Shown here: positions 15,950 to 22,536 of the stretch, one piece after another | How the letters are laid out: the number at the start of each line of letters is the position of its first letter | Numbering within the stretch: position 1 is the first letter of the stretch | NCBI GenBank assembly: GCA_036269975.1 | Contig: DATBDL010000312.1 | Coordinates: 1 to 22,536 of the forward strand | DNA length: 22,536 nucleotides | Origin: DATEPR01 sp036269975 | GTDB taxonomy: Bacteria; Actinomycetota; Actinomycetes; Mycobacteriales; Pseudonocardiaceae | Direction of reading: 5' to 3' | Program-made: the position numbers and the translations under genes | Notes under the pieces: model-generated | What the model saw: only the letters and a program-made list of their open reading frames with translations | Database searches by the model: none | Told to the model about the DNA's origin: nothing

Positions 15950-16450
15950 GTGTCACACAGGCGAAATCTGCGCACCGTAGCGGCAGGTGACCCGGTCGAC
16001 GTAATCGAGACGGAGATGACCCGCCTCGCGCGAACGATCGCGATGCTCGGCCGCCCGCCCGAGGCGGAAGCCGGCATGGACCGCGCCGGCTATCTGCTGC
16101 TGCGCACCCTGGAACGGATCGGACCGGCGAGCATCAACACCATCGCCGCCGCCATCGGCCTCGACGGCTCGACGGTCACCAGGCAGGTGTCCGCGATGAA
16201 GGAGCTCGGCCTGGTCGAGCGGCAGATCAACCCCGGCGACCGTAGGTCGTGCATCATCAGCCCGACGACCACCGGCCGCGCGATGATGCGCCAGGTCCGT
16301 CGACAGCGCCGCACCAACCTGGACTCGGTGACCAGCGACTGGTCCGAGGACGACCGCACCACCCTCGGCCGGCTACTGGCCAAGCTGAACGACTCGATCG
16401 CCAGGGCGACCGGCTGCGCGAGCACAGCGATCGCCCAGTCCGCCGGCTGA
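15950..16450 (+). CDS. MarR-family transcriptional regulator
   Basis: A 166-residue winged-helix regulator. The recognition region is ASINTIAAAIGLDGSTVTRQVSAMKELGLV (about 60-89), followed by the wing with GDRRSCIISPTTTG (97-109), whose DRR-S and T..G pattern is characteristic of MarR. Helices on either side (about 15-34 and 128-152) would form the dimer interface. The GTG at 15950 is chosen because GGAGAGGTGA lies upstream at suitable spacing; the frame is open back to 15866, but that part holds the putative operator. It is divergent from the hopanoid operon. Likely targets by site sharing are itself and the gene at 2746. Ligand unknown. Confidence 0.9.
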   Translation: MSHRRNLRTVAAGDPVDVIETEMTRLARTIAMLGRPPEAEAGMDRAGYLLLRTLERIGPASINTIAAAIGLDGSTVTRQVSAMKELGLVERQINPGDRRSCIISPTTTGRAMMRQVRRQRRTNLDSVTSDWSEDDRTTLGRLLAKLNDSIARATGCASTAIAQSAG

Positions 16451-16470
16451 GTCCCGCAGGTCCCGTCAGG

Positions 16471-16524
16471 TCGTACGGTCGGCCGGGCCGGGTTGTACGG
16501 TCGGCCGGGCCGCGCGGTCGGCCG
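16471..16524 (+). repeat. Short tandem repeats with GTACGGTCGGCCGGGCCG
   Basis: GTACGGTCGGCCGGGCCG occurs at 16473-16490 and again at 16495-16512 (22-bp period). A third partial copy, CGGTCGGCCG, is at 16515-16524. They lie just after the MarR stop in the gap between converging MarR and lacI-type genes. The second copy begins TTGTACGGT, which matches half of the putative operator; this may be chance. Confidence 0.5.
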
Positions 16525-16586
16525 AGTCTCGCCGAGCGTCGAGCCGCGCACAGACCGCCGAATCGTGCAACCTGTCGAGTCGACCC

Positions 16587-16612
16587 TGTGCACAACCGGC
16601 GCGTTGTCCACA
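16587..16612. repeat. Inverted pair of DnaA-box-like 9-mers
   Basis: TGTGCACAA (16587-16595, reading TTGTGCACA on the minus strand) and TTGTCCACA (16604-16612) face each other 8 bp apart. TTGTCCACA equals the actinobacterial DnaA-box consensus. Two boxes alone do not make an origin; titration or a regulatory site is possible, as is chance. Confidence 0.4.
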
Positions 16613-16654
16613 GCCGGCCCCGAACCCGCTCGCAACCCACTCCAGGATCGACTA
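16607..16654 (+). repeat. Intergenic element B (related to 6948-6994)
   Basis: This 48-nt stretch starts with TCCACAGC and ends with GATCGACTA. It matches element A at about 35 of 47 aligned positions with one gap. It is followed by ACTGGATATTG and the palindrome GGGGATCCCC (16668-16677). Like element A it lies between two converging genes. No gene is visible in 16451-16711. Confidence 0.45.
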
Positions 16655-16711
16655 CACTGGATATTGGGGGGATCCCCGACAGTGACGCGCGGCGATTGAG
16701 TCCTTTGTGGA

Positions 16712-17794
16712 CTATCTGGGCATCGGTTCGAGCTGACAACCGCAGCTTCCCCGGATCACCAGGCTGGTCGGCAGCACTACTTCCGGCTCCGTCCTTCGCT
16801 CGCCGCTGATCAACGCGTACAGCACGTCGAACGCGGCCGCGCCGAGCTTCTGAATCGGTTGCCGGACCGTCGTCAGTTGCGGATGCAGGTGCCGGGCGAC
16901 CGGAATGTCGTCGAACCCGGTCACCGCGACGTCGTCCGGCACCCGGATGCCGTGCTGCGCGAGCGCGTACATGACGCCGACCGCGGTCTGGTCGTTGGCG
17001 CAGGCGATCGCACGCGGCAGCGGCCGGCCCTCCGCGATGACGTTCCGGATCACCTTCGCACCACCGGCCGCCATGTAGTTGCCGCACCAGGCATCGTCCG
17101 TCCACGGCTGGACCCCGGCCGCGGCCACGACGGTGTCGAACGTGGCGCGACGAGCCACGTTGTCCGGGCTGTCGCCGTGCCCGGCCAGGTAGGCCACGCT
17201 CGAATAACCATGATCGACCAGCAGGTGCGTCGCCAGCTCGCGCATGCCGGTCACGTTGTCACAGCGGACGTTCACGCTGCTGTCGGTCGGCGTGCCGGCC
17301 AACGTGACGACCGGCGCCCGCTGAGCGACACGCGCGATACCGGTCGGACTGAGCACCTGGTCGTGCAGGATCAGGCCGTCGCTCTTGCCGGCGACGGACG
17401 CGATCCGATCCAACGGACCGGGGTCGAAGACGTCGACGGTGCTCAACAGCAGGTCGAAACCACGCGTGCGCGCGCCGGCCTCGATCCCCCTGTTGATCAC
17501 GTCCGTGAACAGCAGGCTCTCCTCCTCCTCGGAGAACTCGTCCACCGGCACGTCCACCGGTCGGCGGAACACGACGCCGACGACCTCCTTGAGCCGGTTG
17601 GACAGCGCGCGTGCCGCGCCGTCCGGGACGAAGCCGAGCTCCTCGACGGCGGCCAGCACCCGCTCCCTGGTCTCCGGACGAGGGCTGTTGCGCCCGTTGA
17701 GCACCCTGGACACGGACGCGATCGACACGCCGGCATGCCGGGCGACGTCGTAGATCGTCGTCGTCCTCAGCGGTCGCACGTCGGGCGTGTCCAT
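16712..17794 (-). CDS. LacI-family transcriptional regulator
   Basis: A 360-residue repressor-type protein. The N-terminal helix-turn-helix TIYDVARHAGVSIASVSRVLNG (residues about 13-34) is followed by the hinge block ALSNRLK and the family linker VVGVVFRR. A periplasmic-binding-protein-like sensor domain fills the rest, with ACANDQTAVGVMYALAQHGIRVPDDVAVTGFDD and an LTTVRQPIQKLGAAA stretch. ATG 17794 is preferred over ATG 17818 because GGAGG lies about 8 nt upstream of it. The effector is unknown. It is divergent from the permease gene, with a LacI-type palindrome in the shared promoter region, so it most likely controls the permease-TenA pair and itself. Confidence 0.92.
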   Translation of the reverse strand: MDTPDVRPLRTTTIYDVARHAGVSIASVSRVLNGRNSPRPETRERVLAAVEELGFVPDGAARALSNRLKEVVGVVFRRPVDVPVDEFSEEEESLLFTDVINRGIEAGARTRGFDLLLSTVDVFDPGPLDRIASVAGKSDGLILHDQVLSPTGIARVAQRAPVVTLAGTPTDSSVNVRCDNVTGMRELATHLLVDHGYSSVAYLAGHGDSPDNVARRATFDTVVAAAGVQPWTDDAWCGNYMAAGGAKVIRNVIAEGRPLPRAIACANDQTAVGVMYALAQHGIRVPDDVAVTGFDDIPVARHLHPQLTTVRQPIQKLGAAAFDVLYALISGERRTEPEVVLPTSLVIRGSCGCQLEPMPR

Positions 17795-17833
17795 GTATCC
17801 GGCCTCCGGCGCTGTCATCTGAATCGGTGTCGG

Positions 17834-17843
17834 TAAGCGCTTA
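17834..17843. promoter_or_regulatory. LacI-type operator palindrome
   Basis: TAAGCGCTTA is a perfect 10-bp palindrome with the central CG step usual for LacI/GalR-family sites. It lies 40 nt upstream of the LacI-type gene and 95 nt upstream of the permease GTG, in their shared promoter region. It is the obvious candidate site for the adjacent regulator. Confidence 0.7.
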
Positions 17844-17938
17844 TTGAACTGTGATCGCCGTCACGAGCGCAAGCGGCATTGGGCTTGCTCGTAGCGGCAT
17901 CCGTAGGCTGTGCGAAACCGTGACCGAAGTGGGTAATC

Positions 17939-19396
17939 GTGACCAACACAGCACCCCCGACCGAACCAGCGACCACCCCGCAACGCGGCGTAATCCATGA
18001 TTACTCCACCAGTCGTATCGGTGTGGTGCCGTTGACCCAACGGCGTTCCCGATACCACTTCCTGTCCCTCTGGATCACCCTCGCCGCCGGATTCACCTAC
18101 CTGTTCCTCGGTTTCAGCTACCACGACGCCGGATATTCACTGTTGCGCGCCGTTTCGGCCGGCGCGATCGGCGCGGTGGCCTATCTGGTCTACGCGCTGC
18201 CGGCCGCGTACCTAGGCTCGACCACGGGCCAGACCCACGCTCTGCTGACCAGATCCATTCTCGGCCGCGTCGGTTCCGCGCTGGTCACCGTGCTGCTGAT
18301 CGGTATCGCGGCCGGTTGGACCGCGTTCGCCTTCAACCTGCTGGCAACCCTGTACGACGGGTTGTTCGGCTGGGGGCACGTCGTGTTGATCAGCGTGCTC
18401 CTCGCGATCGTCGGCATCACGAACAACTTGTTCGGGTTCACCGGAATCGCCGCGTTCGCCAGGTATCTGGTGGCGCCATTGATGATCATCTGGATGTTGT
18501 ACCTGGTCATCAAGGGTTTGGTCGCGATTCCGGGACCGATTCTGACGAAGGGCACTGCCACCGGGACCACGCTGCCGTTCCTGGCCGGGATCGGTGTGGC
18601 CATCGGATCGGTGATGTGGGGCAACGAGCCGGACACCTGGCGGTACGGCAAGCCGAAGTTCTTCTGGCCTGCGTTGCCGATGGTGGTCGCGTTCGCGGTC
18701 GGACTGGTGCTGTTCGTAGCCGGCGGCTGGATGATGGCCCAATTGTCCGGGGCCGGTCAGTTCGATTTCGGGCCCGCTTTCCACTATACGGTCGAATACT
18801 CGATGTTCGGCGTTCTCGCGGTCGGCGCGATCGTCGCGACAGTATTACAGATCGCCATCAACGACGGCAACTACTACGAGATGATCAATGCGGGCCAGAA
18901 CGCGGTCGGCGCGATTCCCGGCTGGCGCCGGTGGTACACGTGCGCATTGATGGTGGTGATAGCCGTAGTATTCACGTGGTTCTTCCCGTCGGTGTCGACC
19001 GGTTTCTATCTGGTCGCCAACTGGTCCGCGATCGCGTTGCCGTGCGTGACGGTCGTGATGTGCGTCGACCGATTCGTGTTGCCACGACTCATACCAACTC
19101 GTCGGCCTCGCCGTCCGATGGACACGGTTCCGTCGTGGCGTACCGCGGGCGTGGCCAATTGGCCGGGAATCGTCGCGGTATTGCTCGCGGTGGCGTTCGG
19201 CGCATGGGGCCTAGGGCTGTTCCCCGGTCAGGCAACCGCGCCGGCGGTGGGACTGCCGGCGGTCGAGGCGTGGCTCGCCGCCGCTGTGATCTATTCTGCA
19301 CTCGCTGTGATCGCCAGCCGGAGCACCAGGTCCGCGGTGCTGCTCGGCTTCGCTACCGACAAAGGAGCATCAGCCGATGACCGAACCGGCACGTGA
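17939..19396 (+). CDS. NCS1-family permease (nucleobase/cytosine/HMP type)
   Basis: A 485-residue membrane protein with about 12 hydrophobic segments. A 45-residue cytosolic N-terminus ends in RRSRYHFLSLWITLAAGF. The N-terminal pattern (STSRIGVVPLTQRRS), GSTTGQTHALLTRSILGRVGS in the third-helix region and WGNEPDTWRYGKPKFFWP in the middle are typical of purine-cytosine permease relatives. Family members carry cytosine, purines, allantoin, hydantoins or hydroxymethylpyrimidine (HMP) with Na+ or H+. The TenA-like neighbour points weakly to HMP or a thiamin breakdown product. Start is GTG 17939 with a weak AAGTGGG upstream. The last 20 nt overlap the next gene. Confidence 0.85.
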   Translation: MTNTAPPTEPATTPQRGVIHDYSTSRIGVVPLTQRRSRYHFLSLWITLAAGFTYLFLGFSYHDAGYSLLRAVSAGAIGAVAYLVYALPAAYLGSTTGQTHALLTRSILGRVGSALVTVLLIGIAAGWTAFAFNLLATLYDGLFGWGHVVLISVLLAIVGITNNLFGFTGIAAFARYLVAPLMIIWMLYLVIKGLVAIPGPILTKGTATGTTLPFLAGIGVAIGSVMWGNEPDTWRYGKPKFFWPALPMVVAFAVGLVLFVAGGWMMAQLSGAGQFDFGPAFHYTVEYSMFGVLAVGAIVATVLQIAINDGNYYEMINAGQNAVGAIPGWRRWYTCALMVVIAVVFTWFFPSVSTGFYLVANWSAIALPCVTVVMCVDRFVLPRLIPTRRPRRPMDTVPSWRTAGVANWPGIVAVLLAVAFGAWGLGLFPGQATAPAVGLPAVEAWLAAAVIYSALAVIASRSTRSAVLLGFATDKGASADDRTGT

Positions 19397-20036
19397 ACTG
19401 TTGGCCACCGCCCGCACAGCGCTGGCACCCGCGGAACGTGACAACCGGTTGGTACCACTGATCGCCGCCGGCAAGGCGCCGAGGTCGGTGTTCGCGACGA
19501 TCGCGGCCGAGGAGAGCCGCATAGTGCCCAGCGACTGGCGCAGCTTCCTGACGATCGCGGCCAGGTGCACCGAGCAGCACAGCCGGGAACTGTTCGGGGG
19601 CCTGGCGGCCGGCGAGGGCTTGGCTTTGACCAAACTCGGCGCCCTGGCATCGGCGTGCGATCTGGACGAGGAGGCACTGCGCGCGTACCAGCCGCGGGCC
19701 GGGTGTCAGGCATACCCGTCGTACCTGGCGTGGCTGGCGATGTTCGGCGAACCGGCGGACGTCGTCGTAGCGCTGATCGCGAATTTCGCCGCGTGGGGAG
19801 ACTACTGCGCGACAATCGCCCGAGCGATGCGCGAACACTACGATTTCGACGACGAGGCATGTGGTTTCTTCGATTTCTTCGCCACCCCCGTACCGGAGAT
19901 CGAAGAACAGGCCGTCGCAGCGTTGCAAGCCGGTATCGACGCCGGCCGGCAAACGAACGAGGCATTCACCTACGGTCGATTGTTCCAGTCCTACGAACTG
20001 ATGTTCTGGAACACGATAGCCGACACGACGACCTGA
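19377..20036 (+). CDS. TenA/PqqC-like (heme-oxygenase-fold) protein
   Basis: A 219-residue, mostly helical protein resembling actinobacterial proteins labelled TenA-type regulators or thiaminase II/PqqC relatives. Landmarks are LFGGLAAGEGLALTKLGAL (72-90), CQAYPSYLAWLAMFGEP (110-126), ANFAAWGDYCATIA (135-148) and DDEACGFFDFFATPVPE (158-174). By my alignment from memory, the catalytic cysteine of classical TenA (PC.W.Y region) falls at Asn136. The His/Asp metal ligands of PqqC-like oxygenases in the FFDFFATPVPE region are not evident either. Enzyme activity is therefore doubtful. AAAGGAGC precedes the ATG at 19377, which overlaps the permease by 20 nt, so the two are co-translated and likely share the LacI control. 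Confidence 0.68.
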   Translation: MTEPARELLATARTALAPAERDNRLVPLIAAGKAPRSVFATIAAEESRIVPSDWRSFLTIAARCTEQHSRELFGGLAAGEGLALTKLGALASACDLDEEALRAYQPRAGCQAYPSYLAWLAMFGEPADVVVALIANFAAWGDYCATIARAMREHYDFDDEACGFFDFFATPVPEIEEQAVAALQAGIDAGRQTNEAFTYGRLFQSYELMFWNTIADTTT

Positions 20037-20040
20037 GTTT

Positions 20041-22164
20041 TCAGGGCAACAGTCTGACCGGAATCCGCTCGGCAAGCCGACGCAGATCCCCCAAAAGCGA
20101 GCGCCGGTGCAGGCTGAGGAACATGTCGACCACGTCCTGGTCGAACTGGGTGCCCTGGCCGTTGCGTAGCTCGTCACATGCCTCATCGGGCCGCAGTGCC
20201 GTGTGGTAAGGCCGATCGGCCAACATTGCGGCCCAAGAATCGCAGACGGCGATGATGCGCGCCTCGAGACGGATCTCGGGTCCGGAAAGGCCGAGCGGGT
20301 AGCCCCGGCCGTCGATTCGCTCGTGGTGCTGCTGGATCGATTCGGCCACGTCGAGCAGGCCGGGGACGACGCTGACCATCTGGTAACCGAATTCGGAGTG
20401 TTGCTGCACGAGGTGGCGCTCGTAGCGGGACAGGGCGCTCGGCTTGCGCCAGATGGCCTGCGGAATGAACACCTTGCCGACGTCGTGCAGCCGACCGGCC
20501 AGTTCGGCCCGTCGCACGAACGGCTCGTCCTCCCCCAACGCCGACGCGACCAGAGCGGCCCAGCGCCCGACGGCCCGGCCGTGCTCGGAGGTGGAAAGCC
20601 ACCCGTCGACCTCGTCAGCGGCCCGCTGGAGGTAGGCGAGGAGATCGGTAGGCGAGTCGTCGTCGGAACGGTTCACCAGATTGGTGGCCGAAATGGTCTC
20701 CCCCACCACAACCCGATCCCGCCCCTGAGATTTGGCGGCATACAAGGCGCGATCCGCGGTGGTAATCAGTTCAGAGACGGTTTTACCGTGCCGAGGATAC
20801 CCGGCCGTCCCCACCGAAACGGTAACCTCGATCCAGGTCTCCGGCGCCACCTGAATTGGACGGGAAGCGACCTGATTCCGCAACCGCTCGCCAATACTGG
20901 CCAGTTCCTGCGGACTGGCCCCCGGCACAACGAGAGCAAACTCCTCACCACCGTAGCGGGCAAGAAAATCGGCCTGCCGAACCGACTCCCGCAGCCGACG
21001 AGCCACCTCGACCAACACCCGATCCCCAGCCGGATGGCCATACTTGTCGTTGATGGACTTGAACCGGTCGACATCCACGATCAACAAGGCGAGGCTGGTT
21101 CCCACTCGCCTGGCCCGCGCGATTTCCAGCGGAAGCTGAGAACTGAAGAACCGGCGAGTCCGTAACCCGGTCAGTACGTCGGTAATAGCCAGCCGCCGCT
21201 GGTCGGCCACCAGCCCGGCCAGCCGCCCGATGGTCAACATGAACAGGACGGCACAAGCACCGGCGATAACCGGAACGTCACGCAGTGACCCCATCATGTT
21301 CTGAATGAGCAACGTAGCCGGAGCGATCAGCGCCGCACCGGCCAACACGGCCAACCGAACCGGCGTAAGCCGCATGTCCTCGCTGGAGGCCCGCTCGGCA
21401 AGCCGTCCCACAGTGGGATGCAGCGCGGCCGCCCCCAACGCGAGATTGCCGCCCAGCCAGATGGCGTCCAGGAAATTTCCGGTCTGATAGGTCCCGTTGA
21501 GCTGTTGGATCACGTAGGCCGTGTCAGCGGCAAAGATGGCAAACAAATTGACCGCGAGAAGGACAAAGGAAGCCGGCCGCCGCCCAGGCCCCAGCACCAA
21601 TCGCAGAGCAACGGCGAACATGGAAAGGTCCATGACCGGATAGGCGACGGAAACCAGCTTGACCAGCAGAGGTTCATCGGCCCGAGCCTGCGGCCCGATG
21701 AGATAAAGCCAGGACAACATGGCCGTGGCGACAGCCAACGTGGCCGCATCCAGCAAACTGGCAAGGTCACGCCCAGGCGTCCGAAGCCGAATCAACAAAA
21801 TAAGCCCGACGACCACCAGCGGATAATGTCCGAGGTAGAGCGGATCGGCCAACGCGGGAAAATCGGTATCACCGAAGATGTTGTGGGATACGTAGAAGCA
21901 GATGTCCGCAATGGCATAAACAACCTGACTACACCCAAGAATCAACCAGGGCAGCCGAGCCCGAGTAGCCGGCAGATTACGCGCGCACCCCACAAGAACC
22001 GCGGCAGCCGCAGAAGCACTGACCAAGCAGTAGAGCAAGACACGAAGGATGGCAGGACCACCAGCCCAAACGGCAAGGTAGTACCCGACCACAACGAAGA
22101 CTCCGGCCGCCAAATAGGCCAACCACAAGCCGCGCGCCGCCCTGTTGACCTGCCGCGTGTCCAT
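20041..22164 (-). CDS. Membrane-bound GGDEF + HD-GYP cyclic-di-GMP protein
   Basis: A 707-residue protein. Residues about 10-320 hold roughly 8-10 membrane segments forming a sensor-like region. A diguanylate cyclase domain follows (about 322-490), with active-site GGEEF (405-409) and an inhibitory I-site RxxD (Arg397, Asp400) five residues before it. A HD-GYP phosphodiesterase domain ends the protein (about 525-690), with His560-Asp561 in LHDVGKVFIP, HHE (613-615) and GRGYP (619-623). All key residues look intact, so it could both make and break cyclic di-GMP. ATG 22164 is chosen because GAAGGG lies just upstream and the text before it is Arg-rich and family-unlike; an in-frame ATG at 22263 is less likely. 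It converges on the TenA-like gene with only 4 nt between the stops. Confidence 0.92.
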   Translation of the reverse strand: MDTRQVNRAARGLWLAYLAAGVFVVVGYYLAVWAGGPAILRVLLYCLVSASAAAAVLVGCARNLPATRARLPWLILGCSQVVYAIADICFYVSHNIFGDTDFPALADPLYLGHYPLVVVGLILLIRLRTPGRDLASLLDAATLAVATAMLSWLYLIGPQARADEPLLVKLVSVAYPVMDLSMFAVALRLVLGPGRRPASFVLLAVNLFAIFAADTAYVIQQLNGTYQTGNFLDAIWLGGNLALGAAALHPTVGRLAERASSEDMRLTPVRLAVLAGAALIAPATLLIQNMMGSLRDVPVIAGACAVLFMLTIGRLAGLVADQRRLAITDVLTGLRTRRFFSSQLPLEIARARRVGTSLALLIVDVDRFKSINDKYGHPAGDRVLVEVARRLRESVRQADFLARYGGEEFALVVPGASPQELASIGERLRNQVASRPIQVAPETWIEVTVSVGTAGYPRHGKTVSELITTADRALYAAKSQGRDRVVVGETISATNLVNRSDDDSPTDLLAYLQRAADEVDGWLSTSEHGRAVGRWAALVASALGEDEPFVRRAELAGRLHDVGKVFIPQAIWRKPSALSRYERHLVQQHSEFGYQMVSVVPGLLDVAESIQQHHERIDGRGYPLGLSGPEIRLEARIIAVCDSWAAMLADRPYHTALRPDEACDELRNGQGTQFDQDVVDMFLSLHRRSLLGDLRRLAERIPVRLLP

Positions 22165-22462
22165 CCACGCCCTTCGCCGCGGCACGGTCCAAGCGCGCCG
22201 ACACCGGTCTGTCCGGGTCCATCGTAATGCCAGGCCCAACACGCTGGGCACCCGACCGGTCACTTTCCGGTATGAATCGATGCCAACAGCACCAAACGCT
22301 ACCCGACGACGCCCCCACGCAGCCTAGCCGCCCGTCCACCGCTCAGATCAAGATCGGCGTCAGTCACGGAACCAGAGATCGCCCGGTAGGTACCCGCAGC
22401 CCCCGGAGAACAAGCCGAACGCCCGAGGCCGGCCGAGTCGGGTCACGCAGGACAGCGGAAGG

Positions 22463-22489
22463 CCCTCCCATCTGAGCTGGGCGGGAGGG
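22463..22489 (-). terminator. Hairpin after the tRNA gene
   Basis: CCCTCCC (22463-22469) and GGGAGGG (22483-22489) form a 7-bp GC-rich stem. On the minus strand it begins 4 nt after the tRNA CCA end and is followed by CCTTCCG. It is a likely tRNA terminator. The rest of 22165-22462 shows no gene that I can support and should contain the GGDEF/HD-GYP promoter. Confidence 0.65.
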
Positions 22490-22492
22490 TGG

Positions 22493-22536
22493 TGGAGCGG
22501 GTGCCGGGAATCGAACCCGCGTGACCAGCTTGGAAG
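22493..22536 (-). tRNA. tRNA-Gly (UCC anticodon), 3' part
   Basis: On the minus strand the last 44 nt read as the 3' half of a tRNA. The anticodon loop is CTTCCAA (anticodon TCC), followed by the stem strand GCTGG. The variable region and T arm are GCGGGTTCGAATCCCGG-like, and the acceptor strand CACCCGC ends in TCCA with CCA encoded. The 5' half is beyond the window edge. Confidence 0.88.

Noticed and set aside
16587..16612. Replication origin
   Set aside because: Only two DnaA-box-like motifs, no AT-rich unwinding region and no dnaA/dnaN genes nearby.
17795..17818. Alternative ATG start of the LacI-type protein at 17818
   Set aside because: The GGAGG ribosome site lies inside this extension, pointing to ATG 17794.
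17861..18124. Minus-strand frame of 87 codons opposite the permease start
   Set aside because: It overlaps the permease N-terminus and the divergent promoter region, has no recognisable motif, and is explained as a shadow.
1..22536. Mobile element, prophage, CRISPR or defence island
   Set aside because: No transposase, integrase, phage structural gene, terminal repeats or regular spacer array was seen; the tRNA-Gly at the right edge has no integrase beside it within the window.

Overview
This window looks like chromosomal DNA from a high-GC actinobacterium, most likely Pseudonocardiaceae or a relative. The grounds are the strong G/C preference at third codon positions, frequent GTG/TTG starts, the actinobacterial tig-clpP1-clpP2 order, and a compact hopanoid operon. 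The genus cannot be fixed from sequence alone. I see no insertion sequence, phage gene, integrase or CRISPR array.

Layout. (1) 1-2520, minus strand: housekeeping protein quality control, with trigger factor (tig), clpP1 and the first third of clpP2, which runs off the left edge. (2) 2746-6826, plus strand: a likely three-gene lipid operon. It holds an 800-residue fusion of an MGDG-synthase/MurG-like glycosyltransferase to a WS/DGAT acyltransferase, a DMT/EamA-like membrane protein, and a short-chain dehydrogenase that overlaps it by ATGA. (3) 7063-15598, minus strand: a complete hopanoid operon in the order hpnC-hpnD-hpnE-(16-codon mini-ORF)-polyprenyl diphosphate synthase-shc-(hpnG::ispH fusion)-hpnH, in which every junction is a 1-8 nt overlap. 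A strong hairpin at 7002-7036 separates it from the converging lipid operon. (4) 15950-16450, plus strand: a MarR-type regulator transcribed divergently from the hopanoid operon. (5) 16712-20036: a LacI-type regulator (minus) divergent from an NCS1 nucleobase/HMP-type permease and a TenA/PqqC-like protein (plus), with a LacI-type palindrome between them. (6) 20041-22164, minus strand: a membrane protein with GGDEF and HD-GYP domains. (7) 22493-22536, minus strand: the 3' part of a tRNA-Gly(UCC), followed by a hairpin.

How the genes work together. IspH supplies IPP/DMAPP and the prenyl synthase probably makes FPP. HpnD, HpnC and HpnE convert FPP through presqualene diphosphate and hydroxysqualene to squalene, and Shc cyclises that to hopene. 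HpnH adds 5'-deoxyadenosine and HpnG removes adenine, giving ribosylhopane-type products. The operon therefore covers the route from the last MEP step to an extended hopanoid, but dxs, ispG and an hpnO-type aminotransferase are absent from this window.

The most interesting observations are as follows. The glycosyltransferase-acyltransferase fusion and the MarR gene have the same 12-base palindromic motif (CTGTACCGTACA) in their upstream regions, 13 kb apart, which suggests one regulon. HpnG is fused to IspH. A mini-ORF/hairpin relay sits between hpnE and the prenyl synthase. Two related ~48-bp elements lie in the two convergent intergenic regions at 6948-6994 and 16607-16654.
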